From assembly GCA_902799835.1 (NCBI GenBank), contig CADCCF010000005.1:257722-321721 (forward strand): a stretch of 64,000 nt of DNA. The letters are read 5' to 3'. The position numbers and the translations under genes were made by a program. The notes under the pieces are model-generated. The model ran no database searches. It was not told the origin of the DNA and saw only the letters and a list, made by a program, of their open reading frames with translations. This document shows, piece after piece, positions 8,512 to 18,557 of the stretch; position 1 is the first letter of the stretch; every line of letters starts with the position of its first letter. Source of the stretch: an uncultured Pseudomonadota bacterium. Lineage in GTDB: Bacteria > Pseudomonadota > Alphaproteobacteria > RF32 > CAG-239.

Positions 8512-10029
8512 ATGACTATCAAAACTATCCGTAAAGACAATTATCCCGAATGGTATCAAGCAGTTGTGGCCGCCGCTGATATGGCCGAAAACTCAGCCTC
8601 TCCCGGCTGCATGGTTATCAAACCTTGGGGATACGGAATTTGGGAGCGCATCAGAGATGAATTTGATGCCCAAATTAAAGCCCTTGATCATGAAAACTGC
8701 TATTTTCCGATGTTTATTCCTTTGTCATTCTTTCAAAAAGAGGCTGACCATGTTGAAGGTTTTGCCAAAGAAATGGCTGTGGTTACCCATTCGCGCTTAG
8801 AAACCAAAGATGGACACTTAACTCCGGCCTCGCCTTTGGAAGAGCCTTTAATCGTGCGTCCGACCTCTGAGACTATTATTGCCGATTCATTTTCCAAATG
8901 GGTTAAATCTTATCGTGACTTACCGGTTTTGATTAACCAGTGGGCCAATGTGGTGCGTTGGGAAATGCGTCCGCGTCTGTTCTTGCGCACACGCGAGTTC
9001 TTATGGCAAGAAGGACATACTGCTCATTCATCTCATGAGGAAGCAGAATTAGAGACCAAAACCATGTTGGAAGAATATCGCAAGTTGTGCGAAGATACTC
9101 TTGCTATGCCGGTGATTTGCGGACGCAAACCGGAATATGACAAATTCCCCGGTGCGGTTGATACCTATTGCGTTGAGGCAATGATGCAGGACGGCAAAGC
9201 CTTGCAAGCCGGAACCTCGCACTATTTGGGGCAAAATTTTGCCAAGTCGGCTAACATTACTTTTATCAATAAAAACAATCAGCCGGAATTTGCCTATACT
9301 ACTTCTTGGGGTGTTTCAACCCGTCTTATCGGTGGCTTAATTATGACTCATGCCGATGATGAGGGAATGGTTACTCCGCCCAAGATTGCGCCTTATCAGA
9401 TTGTTATTGTGCCGGTAATCAAGAATGAAGCTGATACCGATGAAGTTATGACCTATATCAATGAGTTGCGTGGCGAACTAAACAAAGCTATGCCGTTTGG
9501 TGAAAGAATCAGGATTAAACTGGACAAGCGCGACAAGTCAAGCGTTGATAAATTTTGGGAATGGACCAGAAAAGGCGCACCGATTATCTTAGAGATTGGC
9601 AAACGCGATGTGGAAGCAAACAATGTGATGATGAAGCGCCGTATTTATATCAACACCCCACAAGGCAAACAAGTGGTTTCAAAAGACGATATCATCACCA
9701 ATGCCGCACAATATTTGGCAGATATCCAAGCCGAGATGTTTGCTCGTGCTCAATCTCGTCTGCAAGCCAATATCCGCACCGACATCAAAACACCGGAAGA
9801 GTTTAGAGCTTATTTTGCCAATATGAATGAGTGGATTGAAGACGGTAAATGTGGCAAGGTAGCTTTTGTGCGCGGAAAATGGTCGGGTGATGAAAACAGT
9901 GATGCGCTCTTAAAAGAGCTCAAAATTACCATTCGCTGTCTGCCGTTTGATCAAACGGGCACGCAAGGGGTATGCCTTTTGACCGGAAAGCCGGCAACCA
10001 CAGACGTAATTTATGCCAAATGCTACTAA
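8512..10029 (+). CDS. proS: Prolyl-tRNA synthetase, archaeal/eukaryote-like type
   Basis: Class II synthetase that charges tRNA-Pro. At 505 residues it lacks the large insertion domain of E. coli ProRS (~570) and is longer than the ~430-residue short form usual in alphaproteobacteria. It matches the archaeal/eukaryotic type: N-terminal 'YPEWYQAVV', 'GCMVIKPWGYGIWE' (motif 1 region), 'VRPTSET', motif 2 'RTREFLWQEGHTAH', 'LQAGTSHYLGQNF', motif 3 'TRLIGG', then an anticodon-binding domain and a C-terminal zinc-ribbon-like region ending '..AKCY' with the terminal Tyr typical of this type. The ribosome site AAAGGAA is clear. This type is known in Bacteroidota and some other bacteria, so lateral acquisition is plausible. 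Confidence 0.95.
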   Translation: MTIKTIRKDNYPEWYQAVVAAADMAENSASPGCMVIKPWGYGIWERIRDEFDAQIKALDHENCYFPMFIPLSFFQKEADHVEGFAKEMAVVTHSRLETKDGHLTPASPLEEPLIVRPTSETIIADSFSKWVKSYRDLPVLINQWANVVRWEMRPRLFLRTREFLWQEGHTAHSSHEEAELETKTMLEEYRKLCEDTLAMPVICGRKPEYDKFPGAVDTYCVEAMMQDGKALQAGTSHYLGQNFAKSANITFINKNNQPEFAYTTSWGVSTRLIGGLIMTHADDEGMVTPPKIAPYQIVIVPVIKNEADTDEVMTYINELRGELNKAMPFGERIRIKLDKRDKSSVDKFWEWTRKGAPIILEIGKRDVEANNVMMKRRIYINTPQGKQVVSKDDIITNAAQYLADIQAEMFARAQSRLQANIRTDIKTPEEFRAYFANMNEWIEDGKCGKVAFVRGKWSGDENSDALLKELKITIRCLPFDQTGTQGVCLLTGKPATTDVIYAKCY

Positions 10030-10043
10030 AATGCATAGAAGAT

Positions 10044-10088
10044 AAAAAAAGACCGCATAAGCTGCATAGCTTAGCGGTCTTTTTTTTA
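10044..10088. terminator. Bidirectional terminator between proS and lipoprotein gene
   Basis: Long hairpin GACCGC-A-TAAGC / GCTTA-GCGGTC flanked by an A7 run and a T9 run. It is placed for both convergent genes. Confidence 0.85.
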
Positions 10089-10502
10089 TCTTTCCACGTT
10101 GATTATGACTGTTTTTTCAGTCCCCCACAGAGTTATTTTGTACGGAGCGCCAAATGATTTTCCTCCTTTTTTGTATTCATTTTCATCAAAAGGCGAGGAA
10201 AATTCCACCTGCAGGCTGTCATATCCTGTGGCAAAAAGAACTTCATACTCTCGGCCGGTCTGTGTGTAGGCGTATGATTGTTTTAACAACCTGATATTGT
10301 TATTTTCAATCAGAGCCGAACTTATGTTGTTAAATTTATAAATAACAACATCTCCTTCGACAATTTTATTGTTATAAATAGTCGATACTGCAATCTTTGC
10401 ATTATCAGCAGTCGGATTGTAGAGTTTAAGCTCCTTTTCTTCTTTATCTGTGCAGCTTGCCATCATGATAGCAATAACTGCTAAATAAAATAATTTTTTC
10501 AT
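10086..10502 (-). CDS. Small lipoprotein of unknown function
   Basis: 138-residue protein starting 'MKKLFYLAVIAIMMASC', a short lipoprotein signal with lipobox MASC and lipidated Cys17, so it should be membrane-anchored outside the cytoplasm. The mature part starts with charged 'TDKEEKELK' and is predicted mostly beta. The ORF is open 23 codons further upstream, but the signal peptide fixes the start at ATG 10502. No Shine-Dalgarno is visible upstream (AT-rich 'AATTATTATCA'), a trait shared with other accessory genes here. No family was recognised. Confidence 0.75.
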   Translation of the reverse strand: MKKLFYLAVIAIMMASCTDKEEKELKLYNPTADNAKIAVSTIYNNKIVEGDVVIYKFNNISSALIENNNIRLLKQSYAYTQTGREYEVLFATGYDSLQVEFSSPFDENEYKKGGKSFGAPYKITLWGTEKTVIINVER

Positions 10503-10584
10503 TGATAATAATTTAAAGTTCAGAATTATCGTATAGCAAACTTTTCTTGTGTAGTCAATATGTTTTGACAAAAATTTTACAAAA

Positions 10585-11409
10585 TTATTTACCTTTGAGC
10601 CAGTCTAAAATATCTTTATAGTTAGCTAAATCGAATAATTTAGAATGTTCGCCCTCATCATAAACAATCATTTCTTTAGGCTCATTGGCTGAGTTGAATA
10701 AATTGACCGCCCGCTCAATCGGCACGACTTTGTCTTTTGAGCTGCCCATAATTAACAGCGGAATATCAATCGCCTGGATATTTGCTGTATTATCATACTT
10801 GTCTTTGACAATAAGCTCAAAAGGAAATAGCGGCCATATTCGTTGTTTTACCACATTGAGCAAGCTGTCAAAAGGCACCTCCAAAATCAATCCGGCAAAT
10901 TTACCTCCTTTAGCATTGGCAGCCACATAAGATGAAGTATGGCTTCCCAAAGACATGCCATAAAGCACGATTTGGCGATTGTGATAACCGATGGAATGCA
11001 AATATTCAATAGCCGCCAAAGCATCTTGTTCCAATCCGGTTTGAGTTATATCTCCATTTATACCGCCAAAGCCGCGATACTCCGGCATAAAAACACCATA
11101 GCCCGCTTGCGCGATTGGTTTCAGTTTGTGATAGAATTTTTCTATATTATACGAATTGCCGTGGTAATAAACTATCATCTTTTTGCCCTTTTGCGGGGCT
11201 TTAATCCAACCGTATAATTGCGTGCCGTCAGAAGATTGATAAGTAACCTCACTCACTTTCAAACCATTATCTAATGGAGTGGCAATATCAGCTTTTATAT
11301 TTGTGGGGGCATAGAAAAAATATTGCGGCAAATAATAAACTGCTAAACAAAAAACAATATAGGCGGTCATCGCTAAACCGACCGCCCAACCAACAATCTT
11401 TTTACTCAT
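10585..11409 (-). CDS. Membrane-anchored alpha/beta hydrolase
   Basis: Serine hydrolase of the alpha/beta fold, similar in layout to the Bem46/ABHD13-like group. Residues ~7-30 form one hydrophobic anchor. The oxyanion segment is 'IVYYHGNSYN' and the nucleophile elbow is 'LYGMSLGS' (catalytic Ser). The acid is probably the Asp in 'GSSKDKVVP' and the histidine is in 'GEHSKL', completing the triad. The 274-residue length fits. Its start overlaps the end of the upstream glycosyltransferase gene by 8 bp, so the two are cotranscribed. The substrate is unknown; an esterase or thioesterase acting at the membrane is inferred. Confidence 0.85.
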   Translation of the reverse strand: MSKKIVGWAVGLAMTAYIVFCLAVYYLPQYFFYAPTNIKADIATPLDNGLKVSEVTYQSSDGTQLYGWIKAPQKGKKMIVYYHGNSYNIEKFYHKLKPIAQAGYGVFMPEYRGFGGINGDITQTGLEQDALAAIEYLHSIGYHNRQIVLYGMSLGSHTSSYVAANAKGGKFAGLILEVPFDSLLNVVKQRIWPLFPFELIVKDKYDNTANIQAIDIPLLIMGSSKDKVVPIERAVNLFNSANEPKEMIVYDEGEHSKLFDLANYKDILDWLKGK

Positions 11410-12352
11410 TTTTCAATTTTTCCAATATTTGCGGATAATGGTCTAATACCAACTTCATTTGTTTATCATTGCCGCCTTGCGCAATGTTTATTTGAGTTAA
11501 GGTTTGTTCGGCATTCTCACGCATTTCACGTTCGGCATTTATCAGTTTAATCTTGCGCATTCTACCCCAAAAACTTTTAACTTTAGTTCCTGCCAAAACT
11601 TCCATTGCCCAAAACCAAATATCATCGGCATAAGGAGCAAGTTGCTTAAATAACTCGACATTAGTAACATCTTTATACATAACATGCGGGGGGTATAATA
11701 CTCCGCCGATACCGGTTGCAAAATTGCGGTATGAAGGTTTAATGCTGGTAACATTATGCGGCCATTTGGAGTATGGTGCAACATCACCATGTTTGTCAAA
11801 ACTAAAACGATGACAACGATGACAAATTATATTGTGCGGATATTTAAGATGTTGTTGATAAAGTTTTTTCAACCAGTTTGACGGATAATAAACATCATCA
11901 TCTGCCGTAACTATTACATCATCTGGGTATTCCAACAAACTCCGTACAAGTTTCTTATAAGAGCGTAAATCTTCACACCATCTGATAGTTAATCCGTTTT
12001 TCTGTAAATCTAGCACTTTTTGCGGCACATCCGCTTCTCGATTGGGAAATTGACTGTCAGCCAGCCACAAGATAACCTCATCAGGTTTAATGCTTTGGTT
12101 CAACAAAGAATACAAAGTATAATGAATGTCGTCCATCCTTGGCGGAAAAGAAGTCAAAGACACAATTAATTTAGTGCTTCTTTTATCGGCATTAATTCCG
12201 ATTTCATCAAAGGTCGTCATTTTTTTGTCAATGATACTGCGGTCAATTTGCCGAGGTATTCTTGTTTTTTTATGATAGGTAAAAGTTTTACCTAAAACAG
12301 TTATTTTGCGTAAGTTGCCTTTTTTTTCTTTGTCAAACAATTTCATAATCAT
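11402..12352 (-). CDS. Glycosyltransferase (GT-A fold, family-2-like)
   Basis: 316-residue cytosolic protein. After ~60 residues it shows a GT-A nucleotide-sugar domain: 'LIVSLTSFPPR', 'SLLNQSIKPDEVILWL' and the metal-binding 'VIVTADDDVYYP' (DDD, about residue 148). An acceptor region follows with 'FATGIGGVLYPP' and 'APYADDIWFWAM'. This layout is typical of glycosyltransferases that decorate surface polysaccharide. A second in-frame ATG (12346) is possible; AAAGG 4 bases upstream favours 12352. It is first in a two-gene unit with the hydrolase. No other polysaccharide genes lie nearby, so the acceptor is unknown. Confidence 0.85.
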   Translation of the reverse strand: MIMKLFDKEKKGNLRKITVLGKTFTYHKKTRIPRQIDRSIIDKKMTTFDEIGINADKRSTKLIVSLTSFPPRMDDIHYTLYSLLNQSIKPDEVILWLADSQFPNREADVPQKVLDLQKNGLTIRWCEDLRSYKKLVRSLLEYPDDVIVTADDDVYYPSNWLKKLYQQHLKYPHNIICHRCHRFSFDKHGDVAPYSKWPHNVTSIKPSYRNFATGIGGVLYPPHVMYKDVTNVELFKQLAPYADDIWFWAMEVLAGTKVKSFWGRMRKIKLINAEREMRENAEQTLTQINIAQGGNDKQMKLVLDHYPQILEKLKNE

Positions 12353-12460
12353 AATGCCTTTTGTTTTTATATGTTATTTTGAGCTTAAAATTAATTGACT
12401 TTTCGGTCAAGACTAATATCTTAGTTGTAAAGGTATATTTTATAAAAGAGCGACACAATC

Positions 12461-12856
12461 ATGAAAAAAGTAAATGTTCCGTCATCAATTATAAATTCCA
12501 TGAAAAATATCATGGCTAAGACTAAACGTCGTTTTTTTGGTGCTTCGGCTCGCACCCTCAAAGATGAAAAGGTGACTTTTGAAGAAGCTGTTGATATTCA
12601 AAAAGAAGCATACAGCAAAAGTATCAAGCGTTCATCTAAACAAAATTGTACTCCGCCTTATATGGAGTTATCTGCCCAACTTTTAGCTGAAGAAACTCAA
12701 ATTTTTCAAGCCGCAACCAATCATTTGGCAGCTATTGCCGCCGCACGACCCAAGTATGCTCCTGCCATAAAATCAATTTTTGCCGAGGTAATTGCCAATC
12801 GTCGCTTAAATGACGAAAAACTTGAATATATTAAGCGTAAATTAGACAATATTTAA
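12461..12856 (+). CDS. Hypothetical small helical protein
   Basis: 131 residues, basic at the N-terminus ('KTKRRFFGAS') and otherwise mostly predicted helix, with an alanine-rich segment ('HLAAIAAARPKYAPAIK') and a C-terminal charged helix. There is no signal peptide and no known domain. The ribosome site (AAAGAG) is weak. A TTGAC-TTTTCG-GTCAA inverted repeat lies about 65-80 bp upstream (near 12392) and could be an operator. The gene stands alone before convergent recG. Confidence 0.65.
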   Translation: MKKVNVPSSIINSMKNIMAKTKRRFFGASARTLKDEKVTFEEAVDIQKEAYSKSIKRSSKQNCTPPYMELSAQLLAEETQIFQAATNHLAAIAAARPKYAPAIKSIFAEVIANRRLNDEKLEYIKRKLDNI

Positions 12857-12903
12857 CAATATTCTACTTTTCCAAAGATTATCTTGTTTTGGTTGTAACT
12901 ATT

Positions 12904-14985
12904 TCAGGCTTGGTAATTCTGGATATTTTCATCTTTGCCAAATAAATAGAGTAGGGTGCGCAAAGCTTGTCCGCGGCTTGCTTGCAGAAATTTATCTTTA
13001 TTGATAATCAGTTGAGTATCTTTGTGGGCAATTAGCAACAAGTTGCGATGATACTCCATATCGGCCAACCTAAAGTCTTCCAATCCGCTTTGTCTGGTTC
13101 CCAAAATTTCTCCACCACCGCGCAACTCCAAATCCTTTTCGGCAATCACAAATCCGTCCTCGGTTTGCTTCATGATATTTAAACGTTCACAAGTTATATC
13201 GCTCAAATGTCCGCCATACATCAACAGACAAACAGCTTGACGATTGCCGCGTTTTACTCTGCCACGCAATTGATGCAATTGTGCCAGTCCGAAACGCTCG
13301 GCATGTTCAATAATCATTAAAGTGGCTTGCGGAACATTAACCCCAACTTCAATAACGGTCGTTGCCACTAACAGGCGGATATCGCCATTCTTAAACTTTT
13401 CCATTACGGCGTTTTTTTCTGCCTCTTTCATTTTTCCGTGCACCAATCCGACTTGATTACCGAATATTTGTTTCATATCGGCAAAGCGTGCTTCCGCAGC
13501 GGCCAAATCTGATTTTTCACTTTCTTCCACCAACGGACAAACCCAATAAGCCATAATTCCTTCATCTATTTGATGCTTCAGTCTGTTTATAACTTCGGGT
13601 AATTTACTCAGTGGCATAACTCTGGTATCAACCGGTTTGCGTTCCGCTGGCAATTGATCGATTATTGAGCAATCCATATCCCCGTAGGTGCTTAAAACCA
13701 AAGTGCGTGGAATAGGCGTTGCCGTCATCACCAAAACATCACTGTTTTGCCCCTTTTGTGATAACTTCAATCTCTGTTGCACACCAAAACGGTGTTGTTC
13801 ATCAACAATTGCCAATCCCAAATCATGATAAACAACATCATCTTGAAACAAAGCATGAGTTCCAATAATGATATCTATGGCACCATTATTTAAATTCTCT
13901 AAAATTTGTTTGCGCTCTTTTACCTTGGTTTTACCTGTAAGCAGGGCAGTTTTAATCCCAACCATCTCAGTTAAGGGAGCAATTGTTTCAAAATGCTGTT
14001 GTGCTAAAATTTCAGTGGGTGCCATCAAAGCGCCCTGTAAACCGACCTCAACCGCATTCAACATAGCAAGTAAAGCCACAATGGTTTTGCCGGATCCTAC
14101 ATCGCCCTGCAACAGACGCATCATTTTATATTCCGAAGCCTGATCGGCATAAATTTCACACAATACTTTTTCTTGAGCCTTGGTTAGTTTGAATGGCAAA
14201 TTAGTAATGATCTTATCACGTAATGCCCCGTTGCCTTGGATTGATTTGCCTTTAATTTTTTTGCGTTGTTCACGTACCAACCCCAATGCTAATTGATTAG
14301 CCAATAATTCATCATAAGCCAATCTTGCCCGTTCTTTGGCAAAAGGTTGCAAATCGTTTAAGTTTTGCGGATGATGAGCTCTCAGCAAAGCTGTCTTAAA
14401 ATCAGGCCAGTCTCTTTCCTGTAAGAATTCGCTATCCAACCATTCCGGCAATGAAGGGATTTTATTCATAGCCTGAGCCATAAATTTACTGATCATTTTG
14501 TTGGTAATTCCGGCAGTCAAGGGATATATCGGTTCAAAATCCGGCAGTTCTTTTGCTTCACTTTCATTTAATATAAAATCAGGATGTGCCATTTGCAGTT
14601 GATTGTTAAATTTTTCCAACCTTCCGCTGACAATTTTAGTTGTCCCGATCGGCAAATTTTTGGCAATTGAATCAGCATATACCTTAAAAAATATCAAAGT
14701 GAGTTGCTCAGTATCATCTTCCACCACCACACGATAAGGATGTTGTTTTGTCTTGGGCGGAATATGTTCAACCACTTTTACTTTGATGGTACAGATTTTT
14801 CCGACTATGGCATTTTTCAGCTTCGGCCGATAGCTACGGTCAATAATATTGCTGGGCAGATGAAATAACAAATCGATAATGCGTCTGCCGCCCAAAAGAT
14901 TCTCCATATATTTTAAGCTTTTGGGACCCATGCCTTTCAGTGAAGATATATCAGCAAACAACGGATATAAAATTTCCGGACGCAT
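12904..14985 (-). CDS. recG: ATP-dependent DNA helicase RecG
   Basis: Branched-DNA translocase that remodels stalled forks and Holliday junctions. The 693 residues equal E. coli RecG. The N-terminal wedge/OB domain (1-~240) is followed by helicase motifs: Walker A 'GDVGSGKT', Walker B 'VDEQHRFGV', motif III 'TATPIPRTL', motif V 'TTVIEVGVNVP' and motif VI 'QLRGRVKRG'. Motif VI is odd: the usual GRVGR reads GRVKR, with Lys578 (codon 13252-13254) replacing Gly. Everything else, including 'ERFGLAQLHQLRGR', is intact, so the protein is probably active, but this should be checked. It is divergent from mfd with a 95-bp gap. The gene pair is common in alphaproteobacteria, often with sdhE between; that is absent here. 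Confidence 0.96.
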   Translation of the reverse strand: MRPEILYPLFADISSLKGMGPKSLKYMENLLGGRRIIDLLFHLPSNIIDRSYRPKLKNAIVGKICTIKVKVVEHIPPKTKQHPYRVVVEDDTEQLTLIFFKVYADSIAKNLPIGTTKIVSGRLEKFNNQLQMAHPDFILNESEAKELPDFEPIYPLTAGITNKMISKFMAQAMNKIPSLPEWLDSEFLQERDWPDFKTALLRAHHPQNLNDLQPFAKERARLAYDELLANQLALGLVREQRKKIKGKSIQGNGALRDKIITNLPFKLTKAQEKVLCEIYADQASEYKMMRLLQGDVGSGKTIVALLAMLNAVEVGLQGALMAPTEILAQQHFETIAPLTEMVGIKTALLTGKTKVKERKQILENLNNGAIDIIIGTHALFQDDVVYHDLGLAIVDEQHRFGVQQRLKLSQKGQNSDVLVMTATPIPRTLVLSTYGDMDCSIIDQLPAERKPVDTRVMPLSKLPEVINRLKHQIDEGIMAYWVCPLVEESEKSDLAAAEARFADMKQIFGNQVGLVHGKMKEAEKNAVMEKFKNGDIRLLVATTVIEVGVNVPQATLMIIEHAERFGLAQLHQLRGRVKRGNRQAVCLLMYGGHLSDITCERLNIMKQTEDGFVIAEKDLELRGGGEILGTRQSGLEDFRLADMEYHRNLLLIAHKDTQLIINKDKFLQASRGQALRTLLYLFGKDENIQNYQA

Positions 14986-15080
14986 TAATCAAAACCTTTC
15001 ATTTTTTGCAAAATAAACTTGCAAACCTTAAAGCTATTCTATATAGTTTTTTTGTTTAAGTAAATAACAAGAAAACAGTA

Positions 15081-18000
15081 ATGCAGTATAATATTGACAA
15101 ATATCTCGGTCAAACATTATCTTCGCTTCCCAAAGGTGCTGATACTTTTCTTTTGGGTGCTTTGGCGCACGGAAATGATAATGATATAATTTATATTGTC
15201 AGTAATGGTATTGAATTGTCAAACACTGCCGACATACTGGAATATATCTATCCCGATTTGGATGTATTACGTTTTCCGGCGTGGGACATCACCCCTTATG
15301 ATCGTTCATCTCCCAATAATGAAATTATTGCCCAACGTGTGGCAACTTTATCGGAATTAGCCTTGCGTCCCAGTAGTAAAAAGGGACGAATTATTGTGAC
15401 ATCAGTCGGCGCAATTGTGCAAAAATTACCGCCTAAGAAAATTTTTATCAATGCCTTGCGCGAAATCAAAGTTGGTGGCAAATTAGAATTTAATGAATTT
15501 TTACATTATGCCGCAATGAATGGATATTCCAAAGTTGAACAGGTTTTTGAAACCGGTGAATATGCTCTGCGCGGCGATATTATTGATATTTTTCCGGTCG
15601 GCACACGTGAGCCTTTGCGTATTGACTTGTTTGATGATGAGGTTGAGCGCATCCGTACTTTTGATGTTATGAGCCAACGTACCACCGGAGAATTGGACAG
15701 TTATGTCTTTCGGGTTATGAATGAAGTCATTTTGGATGATAATACGGTTGCATCATTTCGCTCACATTATCGCGAAGCTTTTGGTGTTGGTAGCAGTGAT
15801 GATGAAATTTATGCCGCCATATCCGCCAAGAGCAAATATATCGGTATGGAAAACTGGTTGCCGTTTTTCTATGACAATCAACTGATCAGTCTGTTTGACT
15901 ATTTGCCAGCTGCTAAGATTATTTTGGCTGATGAAGTAGGGGATGCCATAGCTGTCAAAGAAAAAAATATTGCCGATTATTATCAGGCTCGCCTGGAAGC
16001 TTTATCAATCAAAATAAATGACGGTTCGGAAATTTATCGTCCGGTTGCTCCGGAATTACTCTATTTACAGCCATCTAAACTGGAACAAATATTCTCGCAT
16101 AGCCAGGCAATTCGTTTCAATTCGCTGAATTTACCGTCGGCTAACAGTGTCGTTGATATGGAAACTGTGCCAATGCGATCTTTTGTTGGTTTACAAAACT
16201 CAGCGCAAAACTATATTGAATTGCAAGACTTTTTACAAAGTAATCGTAATTTAGCAAGGATTATAGCTTGTTATTCCCAAGGCAGTCGCGAGCGTATTTT
16301 TAACCTTTTGAAAGAACATGATTTTACCGGAATAGTGTTAGCTGACACTTGGGATGATACCATTAGCAAAGCGCAAAAAAACATTGTTCTCACAGTTATG
16401 CCGTTGCCGCATGGTTTCAAAGGTTTTGGTTTGTGCTTGATTGCCGAGGCTGATATTTTGGGCGAAAAGTTGACCCATCGCAAACCCAAAAAGGCCTCAT
16501 CCAAAGATTTTATTGCCGATATCTCTTCAATGTCGGTAGGTGAGTTGGTTGTACACATTGACCATGGTATTGGTCGTTTTTTGGGACTTGAAACTCTAAC
16601 GGTTGATAATGCTCCGCATGATTGCCTCAAAATTGAGTATGCCGGCAATTCCAAATTGTTTGTTCCGGTTGAAAATTTGGAAGTATTATCACGATATGGC
16701 AGTGATGATGCTAATGTTGAACTTGATACTTTGGGCGGTTCGGCTTGGGCGGCTAAAAAAGCCAGAGTAAAAAACAAAATTCGTGATATTGCCGAGAAAT
16801 TGATTAAGATAGCCGCCGAGCGTAAATTGAAAAAAGCTGATGTATTCATTCCTCCGGTCGGAGTTTATGATGATTTTTGTGCCCGCTTTCCCTATCAGGA
16901 GACCGATGATCAACAAAATGCCATTGATGATGTTATTGGTGATTTGTCAGCCGGAATGCCGATGGATAGACTGGTCTGTGGCGATGTCGGTTTTGGTAAA
17001 ACCGAAGTTGCCATGCGAGCGGCTTTTATAGTGGCCTCATCAGGTGCTCAGGTTGCAATTATCGTACCGACTACATTGTTGGCTCGTCAACATTACATGA
17101 ATTTTAAACAACGTTTTGAAGGTTTACCGATAAAGATAAAAATGTTGTCGCGACTGGTTTCGGCAAAAGAGGCAAGCGACACAATTCAAGGGCTTAAAGA
17201 TGGTGCAGTTGAAATCGTAATCGGTACACATGCTTTGTTGGCGCAAAGAGTTGAGTTTTGCAATTTAGGCCTGTTGATTGTTGATGAGGAACAGCATTTC
17301 GGGGTTGCCCACAAAGAAAAAATCAAACAACTTAAATCGGGTGTTCATGTTTTAACCCTAACTGCAACGCCGATACCGCGAACTTTACAACTATCATTAA
17401 CCGGAGTAAAAAATTTAAGTGTTATTGCCACTCCTCCGGTTGATCGCTTGGCGGCGCGTTCTTTTGTAATGCCTTTTGACAATGTCATGATAAAAGAAGC
17501 CATTTTGCGTGAAAAAAATCGTGGCGGTCAGACTTTCTTTGTTTGCCCGAAAATAGCTGATATTCCGCAGGCTCAACAAATTCTTTCCGATATAGTTCCG
17601 CAAGCCAAAGTTCTGATTGCGCACGGACAAATGCCGGTCAAACAATTAGAAGATGTGATGAATGAATTTGCCCAAGGTCAGGGGGATATTCTTTTATCAA
17701 CCACCATTATTGAATCCGGCATTGATATGCCGCAAGTCAACACCATGATTATTTGGCGTGCCGATATGTTTGGATTGGCTCAACTGTACCAATTAAAGGG
17801 GCGTATCGGTCGTTCCAAGGTGAGGGGATATGCCTATTTTACAACTCAACCCAAACGCAAATTATCTGAGATTGCGACAAGGCGTTTAACGGTATTACAG
17901 TCATTAGATTCATTGGGAGCGGGATTTTCTTTGGCCAGTTATGATATGGATTTGCGTGGTTCCGGTAATGTGTTGGGAGAGGAACAATCCGGTCACATCA

Positions 18001-18545
18001 AAGATGTCGGTATATCACTTTATGAGCATTTGCTTGAGGAAGAAATCAATCGCTTGCGTGCTTCGGCAACCGAGACCAAACAAGTCCAATTGCGCGAGTG
18101 GACCCCGCAAATATCAATCGGAATTCCGATAATGATTCCTGATGATTATGTACCTGATTTGGGTTTGCGCTTGGGATTGTATAAACGTATCGGTGATATT
18201 GAGCAACGCGAAGAAATTGCCGATATGCGTGAAGAGTTGATCGATCGTTTTGGTAACTTACCCAAAGAAGTTGACAATCTGCTTAGTGTGGTTGAGATGA
18301 AAATATTATGTTTGGCTTGTGGCATTGACAGGATAAATGCCGGAGCCAAGGGCGCATTAATCGGTTTTCATAACAATGTTTTTGCCGCTCCGGAAAAATT
18401 GATGAATATGGTGCTTACTTCATTTGGCGAGCTCAAAATTCGTCCGGATCAGCGCATTTTCATCGAAAAAGATTTGTCAAGTTATGAAACACGAGTTAAA
18501 GTTATAAAACAGGCTATTACCAAAATAGCCGCTTTACTGGATTAA
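15081..18545 (+). CDS. mfd: Transcription-repair coupling factor Mfd
   Basis: Removes RNA polymerase stalled at lesions and recruits UvrA. The 1154 residues match the family. Order: UvrB-like N-terminal domains with '[15 protein letters not shown]' (~170), RNA-polymerase-interacting domain with '[13 protein letters not shown]' (~495), then the RecG-like translocase with Walker A '[16 protein letters not shown]', Walker B '[14 protein letters not shown]', '[14 protein letters not shown]', the TRG motif region '[18 protein letters not shown]', and the C-terminal D7 domain. Motif VI is canonical here, unlike in RecG. A downstream gene begins 12 bp after the stop. Confidence 0.97.
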   Translation: MQYNIDKYLGQTLSSLPKGADTFLLGALAHGNDNDIIYIVSNGIELSNTADILEYIYPDLDVLRFPAWDITPYDRSSPNNEIIAQRVATLSELALRPSSKKGRIIVTSVGAIVQKLPPKKIFINALREIKVGGKLEFNEFLHYAAMNGYSKVEQVFETGEYALRGDIIDIFPVGTREPLRIDLFDDEVERIRTFDVMSQRTTGELDSYVFRVMNEVILDDNTVASFRSHYREAFGVGSSDDEIYAAISAKSKYIGMENWLPFFYDNQLISLFDYLPAAKIILADEVGDAIAVKEKNIADYYQARLEALSIKINDGSEIYRPVAPELLYLQPSKLEQIFSHSQAIRFNSLNLPSANSVVDMETVPMRSFVGLQNSAQNYIELQDFLQSNRNLARIIACYSQGSRERIFNLLKEHDFTGIVLADTWDDTISKAQKNIVLTVMPLPHGFKGFGLCLIAEADILGEKLTHRKPKKASSKDFIADISSMSVGELVVHIDHGIGRFLGLETLTVDNAPHDCLKIEYAGNSKLFVPVENLEVLSRYGSDDANVELDTLGGSAWAAKKARVKNKIRDIAEKLIKIAAERKLKKADVFIPPVGVYDDFCARFPYQETDDQQNAIDDVIGDLSAGMPMDRLVCGDVGFGKTEVAMRAAFIVASSGAQVAIIVPTTLLARQHYMNFKQRFEGLPIKIKMLSRLVSAKEASDTIQGLKDGAVEIVIGTHALLAQRVEFCNLGLLIVDEEQHFGVAHKEKIKQLKSGVHVLTLTATPIPRTLQLSLTGVKNLSVIATPPVDRLAARSFVMPFDNVMIKEAILREKNRGGQTFFVCPKIADIPQAQQILSDIVPQAKVLIAHGQMPVKQLEDVMNEFAQGQGDILLSTTIIESGIDMPQVNTMIIWRADMFGLAQLYQLKGRIGRSKVRGYAYFTTQPKRKLSEIATRRLTVLQSLDSLGAGFSLASYDMDLRGSGNVLGEEQSGHIKDVGISLYEHLLEEEINRLRASATETKQVQLREWTPQISIGIPIMIPDDYVPDLGLRLGLYKRIGDIEQREEIADMREELIDRFGNLPKEVDNLLSVVEMKILCLACGIDRINAGAKGALIGFHNNVFAAPEKLMNMVLTSFGELKIRPDQRIFIEKDLSSYETRVKVIKQAITKIAALLD

Positions 18546-18557
18546 AGGAAAAAAATA

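Noticed and set aside
16271-16849. 192-codon ORF antisense to mfd
   Set aside because: Low-complexity shadow of the conserved mfd coding frame; other antisense ORFs (4834-5187, 29983-30360, 43581-44066) were rejected for the same reason.
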